The notes under the pieces are model-generated. The model saw only the letters and a list, made by a program, of their open reading frames with translations. It was not told where the DNA came from and searched no databases. From JBFFSQ01 sp041572275 (GTDB taxonomy: Bacteria; Pseudomonadota; Gammaproteobacteria; SZUA-229): a stretch of 11,378 nucleotides of DNA. The translations under genes were made by a program, and so were the position numbers. Below, piece by piece: positions 5,402-11,378 of this stretch (within the stretch, counting starts at the first letter, position 1; every line of letters begins with the position of its first letter). Where the stretch lies: positions 1 to 11,378 of the forward strand of contig JBFFSQ010000090.1 in assembly GCA_041572275.1 (NCBI GenBank), given 5' to 3'.

Positions 5402-8095
5402 TTAATGCGCCTCATCCCAATTATCTCCAACACCCACTTCAACCAGCAGCGGAACCTTCAATTCTGCCGCAGATTCCATGTCCCGATGCACCAGTTTTGT
5501 CAAGGCATTTACATCTTTTTCTGCCACCTCAAACACCAGTTCATCATGTACCTGCATGACCATACGACAGTCTAATCCCGATTCAGCCAATGACTGATCG
5601 ACCCGAATCATGGCTCGTTTGATGATATCGGCGGCTGTACCCTGCATCGGGGCATTGATCGCTGTGCGTTCAGCATACTGTCGACGCTGACCGTTACGAG
5701 AATTAATTTCTGGCAGGTACAGGCGACGACCAAACAGGGTTTCTACATAACCCTGATCATGGGCCTGTTCTCGGGTGTTATCCATATACGCCTTGACACC
5801 GGGGTAGCGTTCAAAATACAGATCCACATAATCCTGAGCTTCATAACGGGTAATGTTCAGTTGCTTGGCCAGTCCAAAAGCCGACATGCCATATATCAAA
5901 CCGAAATTAATCGCCTTGGCGGCACGACGCTGCTCCGTCGTCACCTCAGCCACCTTAGTTGCAAACACTTCAGCTGCCGTGGCCCGGTGAATATCCTGTC
6001 CTTCAGCAAATGCCGTTAGCAGACTGTCATCCGCAGACAGGTGAGCCATGATCCTCAGTTCGATCTGCGAATAATCCGCCGCTAACAGCTTGTAGCCTGC
6101 CGGAGCCACAAATGCCTGACGAATCCGACGTCCTTCTTCCGAGCGTATAGGGATATTCTGTAGATTAGGGTCTGAAGACGATAAGCGTCCGGTGGCGGCC
6201 ACTGCCTGATGATACGAGGTATGCACGCGGCCACTGTTCGGATTGACCTGCTGTGGCAATTTATCGGTGTAAGTGGATTTCAACTTGCTCAAACCCCGGT
6301 GCTCGAGAATGAGTCGCGGCAGTTCATAGTCTTCAGCCAGCTCCTGCAATACATCTTCTGCTGTCGATGGCTGACCCTTGGGTGTTTTGCGAATCACCGG
6401 TAATCCCAGCTTGTCAAAAAAGATGGCCTGGATCTGTTTCGGTGAGCCCAGATTAAAACTCTCGCCCGCCACTTCAAATGCCTGCTGCTCGATTTCCAGC
6501 ATACGTTCGGCCAGCTTCCGGCTCTGCCGTGCCAGCATATCCACATCCACCATGACGCCATTACGCTCGATACGCTGAATCACCGACATCAACGGCAACT
6601 CCAGTGTCTGGTAGAGCTGAAGCAGGCTATCTATTTTGACCAGTTCACTGTGAATGGCCTGATGCAGGCGCAGCGTAATATCGGCATCTTCTGCGGCATA
6701 GGGACCGGCCTGCTCCAGATCAATCTGATTAAAGGTCAGCTGTTTAGCCCCCTTACCGGCAATATCCTCAAAGTGAATGGTCTCATGATTCAGGAACCGT
6801 AAAGCCAGGCTGTCCATATCATGACGCTTGGTGGAATCCAGCACATAGGATTCGAGCAGGGTATCCTCAGCAACACCACGCAGCTGGATGCCATGGTTGG
6901 CCAGCACGTGGGTATCATATTTAAGGTTCTGTCCCAGCTTCAACTGCGACTCATCTTCCAGCAGGGGTTTCAGGCTGCCCAGCACCTGATCTTCGGTTAA
7001 CTGCTTCGGCGCATCCGGGTAATCATGACCAAACGGTACATAGGCTGCCTTGCCCGGTTCCACGGCGAAAGATACGCCCACCACCCGGGCCTGCATATAA
7101 TTAAGACTGGTGGTTTCGGTGTCAAAGGCAAAAATCTCGGCCTGTTTCAGCGCTTCCAGCCAGGCATTGAAACGGGCTTCGTCGAGCACAGTTTCGTATT
7201 CAGCCTCGACTGCTGCGGGTACGGGTTCTACTGTCTTCGTGTCACCATTCAGTTCCGCCAGCCAGGTCCTGAATTCCAGCTCGCTGTATAGCTCCCGCAG
7301 CTGTTCAGGGTTAGCGGCTTGCATTGCCAGCTGATCAGGCGTCTGCTCCAGCTCGACATCACAGACAATGGTCGCAAGCTGGTAGGACAGTGGCAGTTGT
7401 TCCAGGTTATCACGCAGGTTGTCACCGACCTTGCCCTTGATTTCAGCGGCATGCTCAATCACACCCTCCAGGGAACCGTACTGGGTCAGCCACTTGACCG
7501 CGGTCTTTGGTCCCACCTTGGGAATGCCAGGGATGTTATCTGCGGTATCACCAATCAATGCCAGATAATCGACAATATGATCGGCATCGACACCAAACTT
7601 CTCGACCACCGTGTCCGGATCCATACGCGTGTTATTCATGGTATTGATCAGGGTCACCTTATCACTGACCAGCTGGGCCAGATCCTTGTCACCGGTAGAA
7701 ATCAACACGTCCATACCCGCGGCTTCTGCCTGTTTCGCCAGGGTGCCAATCACATCATCGGCCTCGACCCTTGGTATGACCAGTTTCGGGTAACCGAGGG
7801 CATCGACTAAATCATGCAGGGGTTCAATCTGAGCTTTTAGATCATCGGGCATAGGTGGTCGATGCGCCTTGTATTCTTCATACAGGTCACTGCGAAACGT
7901 CTTGCCCTTGGCATCAAACACCACGGCCATGTATTCCGGCTGGTATTCATCGACCAGTTTTTTCAGCATGTTAATCACACCGTAAACGGCGCCGGTGGGC
8001 TGCCCGCTGGAGTTGGTCAGCGGTGGCAAGGCATGGAAGGCTCGATAGAGATAAGATGAACCATCAACAAGAATCAAAGGGGGTTTAGCAGCCAT
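5402..8095 (-). CDS. polA: DNA polymerase I
   Basis: Fills gaps and removes RNA primers during replication and repair. The 897-residue protein has all three domains. The 5'-3' exonuclease covers about residues 1-290, with the acidic stretches VEADDVIGTLA and STGDKDLAQL. The 3'-5' proofreading domain is intact: D325 and E327 in FAFDTETTSL, D394, Y466 and D470 in YAAEDADITL. The polymerase domain has motif A DYSQIELR (D674), motif B with R723, K727 and Y735 in RRAAKAINFGLIYG, and motif C VHDE (H850-D851-E852). The catalytic residues sit at a constant offset of 31 from E. coli Pol I (928 residues), so the difference in length lies before the proofreading domain. The start Met-Ala-Ala-Lys-Pro-Pro fits the family, though the ribosome binding site is weak. 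It is divergent from the LOG gene and converges on engB with the predicted small RNA between them. Confidence 0.99.
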   Translation of the reverse strand: MAAKPPLILVDGSSYLYRAFHALPPLTNSSGQPTGAVYGVINMLKKLVDEYQPEYMAVVFDAKGKTFRSDLYEEYKAHRPPMPDDLKAQIEPLHDLVDALGYPKLVIPRVEADDVIGTLAKQAEAAGMDVLISTGDKDLAQLVSDKVTLINTMNNTRMDPDTVVEKFGVDADHIVDYLALIGDTADNIPGIPKVGPKTAVKWLTQYGSLEGVIEHAAEIKGKVGDNLRDNLEQLPLSYQLATIVCDVELEQTPDQLAMQAANPEQLRELYSELEFRTWLAELNGDTKTVEPVPAAVEAEYETVLDEARFNAWLEALKQAEIFAFDTETTSLNYMQARVVGVSFAVEPGKAAYVPFGHDYPDAPKQLTEDQVLGSLKPLLEDESQLKLGQNLKYDTHVLANHGIQLRGVAEDTLLESYVLDSTKRHDMDSLALRFLNHETIHFEDIAGKGAKQLTFNQIDLEQAGPYAAEDADITLRLHQAIHSELVKIDSLLQLYQTLELPLMSVIQRIERNGVMVDVDMLARQSRKLAERMLEIEQQAFEVAGESFNLGSPKQIQAIFFDKLGLPVIRKTPKGQPSTAEDVLQELAEDYELPRLILEHRGLSKLKSTYTDKLPQQVNPNSGRVHTSYHQAVAATGRLSSSDPNLQNIPIRSEEGRRIRQAFVAPAGYKLLAADYSQIELRIMAHLSADDSLLTAFAEGQDIHRATAAEVFATKVAEVTTEQRRAAKAINFGLIYGMSAFGLAKQLNITRYEAQDYVDLYFERYPGVKAYMDNTREQAHDQGYVETLFGRRLYLPEINSRNGQRRQYAERTAINAPMQGTAADIIKRAMIRVDQSLAESGLDCRMVMQVHDELVFEVAEKDVNALTKLVHRDMESAAELKVPLLVEVGVGDNWDEAH

Positions 8096-8131
8096 AGGTA
8101 AGTTTTACTTTCGCAGATCAAATGAAGCGCT

Positions 8132-8160
8132 ATTATTAACCTTAATGCACAAAAACCCAA
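8132..8160 (-). promoter_or_regulatory. likely polA promoter, overlapping a divergent -10
   Basis: On the minus strand TTGGGT (8155-8160) is 17 nt from AATAAT (8132-8137, 5/6 match), with a start near 8125 and a leader of about 30 nt to polA. The same bases read on the plus strand give TATTAT (8131-8136, also 5/6), a possible -10 for the divergent LOG gene, although its -35 is poor. The two promoters would then share their -10 base pairs and exclude each other. Confidence 0.4.
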
Positions 8161-8163
8161 GAA

Positions 8164-8175
8164 GGCGAGCTCGCC
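8164..8175 (+). promoter_or_regulatory. 12-bp perfect palindrome between ribosome binding site and start codon of the LOG gene
   Basis: GGCGAGCTCGCC ends at the base before the ATG and begins inside the likely ribosome binding site AAGGCG (8162-8167). In RNA it could form GGCG-AGCU-CGCC, a 4-bp G/C hairpin with a 4-nt loop that partly covers the ribosome binding site. As DNA it is also a candidate operator. Confidence 0.4.
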
Positions 8176-8898
8176 ATGTCGGACAAGACAACTAAATTCC
8201 AGCGTCTCTCGCCCATGGCAGAGACAGCGCTGACTCGAGAATCCTGGAAAATCTTCCAGATTATGTCTGAATTCGTCGAAGGCTTCGAACAACTGGCCCC
8301 GGCCACTCCTTCGATCAGTATATTTGGCTCTGCCCGCCTGCAAGCCGATCACCCCTATTACCAGATGGCCGAAACAATCGCCAAAGCCTTGTCCGATGCC
8401 GGTTTTTCAGTGGTCAGTGGTGGCGGCCCGGGTATTATGGAAGCTGCTAACAAAGGTGGCCAGGCCGGTAAATCTGCCAGCATTGGTCTCAATATTCGTC
8501 TGCCTCAGGAACAGCTGCCCAACGACTATCAGGATATTAAACTGCACTTTCGTCATTTCTTTTCTCGCAAGGTCATGTTCGTAAAATATGCCTCTGCCTA
8601 TGTCGTCTGCCCCGGCGGTTTCGGTACCCTTGATGAACTGGCAGAAATGCTGACCCTGTTGCAAACAGGTAAAACCCGGCGTATCCCGGTGGTGCTGGTA
8701 CACCGTCCATTCTGGGAAGGCCTGCTCAGCTGGTTCGAAACCACACTGGTGGCTGAAGGTATGATCCGTGCCAAGGATATGAAGCTGTTTCGTATTGTTG
8801 ACCGGCCCGAAGATGTGGTTGACGCAATTTTCCAGTTCTATGAGAGTCGTGACATCGAACCCTCAACCGAAGAACAGCAAATCCTCATGGAACTGTAG
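8176..8898 (+). CDS. LOG-family (TIGR00730-type) nucleoside 5'-monophosphate phosphoribohydrolase
   Basis: A cytosolic Rossmann-fold protein of 240 residues. Members of the family split the N-glycosidic bond of nucleotide monophosphates, releasing a base and ribose 5-phosphate. Plant and some bacterial members activate cytokinins, while others act in general nucleotide breakdown. Seen here: the family's SGGGPGIMEAAN (81-92), the conserved SRKVMF (130-135), and the signature PGGFGTLDE (146-154), whose Gly-rich loop and Glu contact the ribose phosphate. The N-terminal 40 residues are a helical extension typical of the longer proteobacterial proteins. The natural substrate cannot be told from sequence. 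The start is set by AAGGCG at normal spacing. The gene is 54 nt upstream of the TRAP transporter genes and may be transcribed with them, as no terminator is visible between. Confidence 0.88.
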   Translation: MSDKTTKFQRLSPMAETALTRESWKIFQIMSEFVEGFEQLAPATPSISIFGSARLQADHPYYQMAETIAKALSDAGFSVVSGGGPGIMEAANKGGQAGKSASIGLNIRLPQEQLPNDYQDIKLHFRHFFSRKVMFVKYASAYVVCPGGFGTLDELAEMLTLLQTGKTRRIPVVLVHRPFWEGLLSWFETTLVAEGMIRAKDMKLFRIVDRPEDVVDAIFQFYESRDIEPSTEEQQILMEL

Positions 8899-8952
8899 AT
8901 CTGTCATGGTTGTTTTTATCCTCGGGCGGGATTCTGCTACTATCCAGCCTCT

Positions 8953-9462
8953 ATGATGCAACTGACGACAAAATACATTGAGTCTCTGATCGACTGGATT
9001 GGACGTACCGTCTCCTGGCTAACCCTGGCCATGGTACTGGTCACCTTCATTGTCGTCTGCCTGCGCTATGCCTTCGATACTGGCTGGATTGCCCTGCAGG
9101 AAACCATCAGCTATATGCATGCCCTGGTTTTTTTACTGGGTGCGGCCTACACACTCAAGCATGATGAACATGTACGTGTTGATATTATTTATAGCCAGCT
9201 TGGCCCCCGTGGTCGTGCCTGGATCGACCTGCTTGGCAGCCTGCTAATCGTATTACCTGTGATGGGTTTCATCATCTGGATCAGCTGGGAATATGTCATC
9301 AATAGCTGGGCCATTCTCGAAAGCTCACGTGAAGCTGGGGGTCTGCCCGGTGTATTCCTGCTTAAAACCAGTATTCTGCTCATGGCATTCCTGCTCATTC
9401 TGCAGGCTGTAGCCCTGTTTCTACGCTCACTGACACAGCTACTGATGCGGGAGCCTGGCTGA
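8953..9462 (+). CDS. dctQ: TRAP transporter small permease subunit (DctQ type)
   Basis: Membrane subunit of a tripartite ATP-independent periplasmic transporter, which imports organic anions with sodium ions. It has 169 residues and four predicted membrane segments: about 18-38, 50-66, 92-116 and 134-156. The sequence LGAAYTLKHDEHVRVDI (57-73) between segments 2 and 3 is a clear family motif. It resembles the subgroup I associate with 2-oxoacid (TakP-type) TRAP systems, but this is recollection. Two adjacent ATG codons (8953 and 8956) could serve as start and no clear ribosome binding site is seen. A TACTAT box (8938-8943) just upstream could give a nearly leaderless transcript. It overlaps the large subunit gene by one base. 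Confidence 0.92.
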   Translation: MMQLTTKYIESLIDWIGRTVSWLTLAMVLVTFIVVCLRYAFDTGWIALQETISYMHALVFLLGAAYTLKHDEHVRVDIIYSQLGPRGRAWIDLLGSLLIVLPVMGFIIWISWEYVINSWAILESSREAGGLPGVFLLKTSILLMAFLLILQAVALFLRSLTQLLMREPG

Positions 9463-10841
9463 TGGAATGGATGGCACTGTGGTTATTTGCCGCCGCGTTC
9501 CTGCTGTTGCTCACCGGTTTCCCGGTCGCCTTCACTCTGGCCGGTACGGCATTGCTGTTTGCCGTAATCGGCAGTTATACCGGGAGCTTCGATAACGCAT
9601 TTCTGGAAGCTTTACCCAACCGCCTCTATGGCATCATGATGAACCCGACACTGATCGCCGTACCACTGTTCGTGTTCATGGGCGTGATGCTGGAACGCTC
9701 GCGCATTGCCGAAAACCTGCTCGACACCATGGCGTTATTATTTGGCTCCCGGGCCGGGGGCATTGGTATTTCGGTCACCCTGGTTGGCATGTTACTCGCT
9801 GCCAGCACCGGCATTGTCGGCGCCACTGTGGTCACCATGGGCCTGTTGTCGCTACCAACCATGCTCAAACGTGGTTATGACCCGCGTATTGCCACCGGCA
9901 CTATCTGTGCATCCGGCACCCTGGGGCAGATTATTCCCCCGTCAATTATCCTGATCCTGCTGGGCGATGTGCTGTCATCCGCCTACCAACAGGCACAACT
10001 GGATATGGGTATTTTCAGCCCGGAAACACTGTCGGTGGCTGACCTGTTCATCGGAGCCCTGATTCCCGGTCTGCTACTGGTGTTGCTGTATATCAGCTAT
10101 CTGGTGATCCGTGCCAGTCTCAACCCTGACTCCATGCCCGCGGTACCCGAACAGGAACGCCAGTATGACCGAACAACACTCATTCAACAGGTTATTCGCG
10201 AACTACTACCACCGTTACTGCTCATCATCGTGGTACTGGGCTCAATCATTGGTGGACTGGCCACACCCACTGAGGCGTCAGCGGTAGGTGCTGTGGGTGC
10301 CATCTTGCTCGCCATGCAACGTAAACAACTGAGTCTCCCCATTTTGCGGGAAGTCATGCAAAGTACCACCCGGGTAAGTAGCATGGTGTTCATGATCCTC
10401 ATCGGCGCATCGATTTTCTCCCTGGTATTCCGTGGCTTTGAAGGCGATGAACTCATTGCCGAGCTACTCACCGATCTGCCCGGTGGAACTTACGGCGCAC
10501 TGTTGATTGTTATGCTGGTGATGTTCCTGCTCGGTTTTGTCCTCGACTTCATCGAAATCACTTTTGTCGTTGTGCCCATTGTCGGCCCAGTCCTGCTTGC
10601 CATGGGCATAGATCCAATCTGGTTGGGCATACTGATTGCCATTAATCTACAAACTTCTTTCCTGACTCCCCCGTTTGGCTTTTCGCTGTTTTATTTGCGC
10701 GGTGTGGCACCGGCTAGTATCAAGACCACAGATATTTATCGCGGGGTGATGCCGTTTATTGTTATTCAGTTAATTGCGTTGGCATTGCTGGCGTATTGGC
10801 CGCAGTTGGCGACCTGGTTACCGCAGCAGTTGTTGAATTGA
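9462..10841 (+). CDS. dctM: TRAP transporter large permease subunit (DctM type)
   Basis: The transport-forming subunit in the inner membrane. It has 459 residues and is hydrophobic throughout, with roughly 11-12 membrane segments. Family signatures seen: AASTGIVGATVVTMG (113-127), GTLGQIIPPS (152-161), the TPTEASAVGAVGA stretch, and near the C-terminus QTSFLTPPFGFSLFYLRGVAP, the conserved second half of the transport fold. A hydrophilic stretch of about 20 residues (173-193) follows the first signature, making this one longer than the common DctM of about 425 residues. The start overlaps the stop of the small subunit (TGATG), so the two are translationally coupled; GGGAG lies 8 nt upstream. 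No periplasmic binding protein (DctP or TAXI type) is encoded in the window. The substrate is unknown. Confidence 0.94.
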   Translation: MEWMALWLFAAAFLLLLTGFPVAFTLAGTALLFAVIGSYTGSFDNAFLEALPNRLYGIMMNPTLIAVPLFVFMGVMLERSRIAENLLDTMALLFGSRAGGIGISVTLVGMLLAASTGIVGATVVTMGLLSLPTMLKRGYDPRIATGTICASGTLGQIIPPSIILILLGDVLSSAYQQAQLDMGIFSPETLSVADLFIGALIPGLLLVLLYISYLVIRASLNPDSMPAVPEQERQYDRTTLIQQVIRELLPPLLLIIVVLGSIIGGLATPTEASAVGAVGAILLAMQRKQLSLPILREVMQSTTRVSSMVFMILIGASIFSLVFRGFEGDELIAELLTDLPGGTYGALLIVMLVMFLLGFVLDFIEITFVVVPIVGPVLLAMGIDPIWLGILIAINLQTSFLTPPFGFSLFYLRGVAPASIKTTDIYRGVMPFIVIQLIALALLAYWPQLATWLPQQLLN

Positions 10842-10941
10842 TTCAGCACTGTTAGCTTCTTTGCTTTATGCAAAAGCGGAGCCTGCCATTTCGATGATAT
10901 AACAACTCTTTCGTACCACTGTACTCTGCATTATCTGAGTT

Positions 10942-10975
10942 AAGTGACTAAACTTATCACTTCTTTTAGTTCTTG
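10942..10975 (+). terminator. weak terminator-like hairpin downstream of the TRAP genes
   Basis: AAGTGA (10942-10947) pairs with TCACTT (10957-10962) around a 9-nt loop, followed by the T-rich CTTTTAGTTCTT. It lies 100 nt after the large permease stop codon. The stem is short and A/T-rich, so efficiency is doubtful. A second short hairpin TTTGC-TTTAT-GCAAA lies near 10860 without a T run. Confidence 0.3.
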
Positions 10976-10993
10976 GTTTTCGCACACTGGCGA

Positions 10994-11378
10994 GTTACTT
11001 TTCTTACTACAGCCTAAGAAAAGTAACCAAAAGAATGCCGCCCCGAGTCGCAAGCCCTCATTAAAAATCAATGAGGGCTCCATCGTCACTCGCGATTGAT
11101 GTGGCTGCTCGACAACTGCTCCTGCGTTGTTCTACTTATGGGCGTCCTGCCCTAATGCGGAACTCACAAATCACCAACAACGTGATTTGCTCAAACATCC
11201 TCGCAGAAAGCCCCACAAACATCACTCCCAACTCAGCTTGCTCAATGGGGATCAAAAGTCAAAATCCGTAGCCTTTGCCGTTTTTGCTTTTAAGTGCCCT
11301 TTTACAGTTTGCCGAGCATTGTAGAAAGGAGGGGAAATCCGCCAGGAATGGCGGATTAAGTTTTGTTGAGCATGGAAG
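10994..11378. repeat. hairpin-rich non-coding block, likely a dispersed repeat element, running off the right edge
   Basis: No credible gene is present in the last 537 bases. The block contains four perfect stems: GTTACTTTTCTTA with its complement (10994-11006 and 11015-11027, 13 bp, 8-nt loop); AGCCCTCATT / AATGAGGGCT (11053-11062 and 11070-11079, 10 bp); CAAATCAC / GTGATTTG (11167-11174 and 11182-11189, 8 bp); and AATCCGCC / GGCGGATT (11336-11343 and 11350-11357, 8 bp). The opening GAGTTACTTTTCTT...AAGAAAAGTAACCAAAAG and the closing CCGCC...GGCGG hairpin are of a kind I recall seeing many times in intergenic regions of Proteobacteria. I see no transposase remnant. Confidence 0.5.

Noticed and set aside
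5318..5575. An 85-codon open frame on the plus strand overlapping the end of polA
   Set aside because: More than half lies antisense to the conserved C-terminal coding region of polA and there is no family signal.
10994..11027. Insertion sequence terminal repeat
   Set aside because: The two 13-bp arms are only 8 nt apart, so they form a hairpin and not the ends of a transposon; no transposase frame is present in the window.
11071..11324. Two overlapping open frames of 65-66 codons near the right edge
   Set aside because: They run through perfect hairpins, have no ribosome binding site and no recognisable protein features.

Overview
The window is a stretch of gammaproteobacterial chromosome of about 50% G+C by eye. 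The order polA / engB / cytochrome c4 / dsbA / GGDEF protein is one I recall from the polA region of Pseudomonas and relatives. PolA aligns to E. coli Pol I at a constant offset of 31 residues in the catalytic regions. I cannot name the genus. No phage, plasmid, transposase, tRNA or rRNA gene is visible.

Layout, left to right. Positions 1-62 hold the first codons of a minus-strand gene with an N-terminal hydrophobic segment; the rest lies outside. A cytosolic diguanylate cyclase (253-2313, minus) follows, then dsbA (2383-3021, minus), with an 11-bp perfect hairpin between them. Next comes a 570-bp non-coding stretch (3022-3591). It contains a likely dsbA promoter, a 15-bp palindrome, a REP-like hairpin doublet, a 51-bp-period tandem repeat and a strong terminator for cytochrome c4. 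Cytochrome c4 (3592-4203, minus) is divergent from engB (4417-5046, plus). engB and polA (5402-8095, minus) converge on a 355-bp gap. polA is divergent from a LOG-family nucleotide hydrolase (8176-8898, plus). After that come the two membrane subunits of a TRAP transporter (8953-9462 and 9462-10841, plus). The last 537 bp are non-coding and rich in perfect hairpins, and look like a dispersed repeat block.

The strongest candidate for something undescribed is in the polA-engB gap. On the minus strand a sigma70-like promoter is followed by about 150 nt that fold into four consecutive hairpins, each with a run of three or more C in its loop, ending in an intrinsic terminator with a U tract. This is the locus that encodes Spot 42 in E. 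coli and, as I recall, ErsA in Pseudomonas, so I call it a small RNA gene in a conserved location. The sequence itself did not look like Spot 42 to me.

Functional themes: periplasmic redox and respiration (DsbA, cytochrome c4), ribosome assembly (EngB), DNA replication and repair (PolA), c-di-GMP signalling, and uptake of an unknown organic anion (TRAP). The TRAP genes lack their periplasmic binding protein here, so it must be encoded elsewhere or just outside the window.
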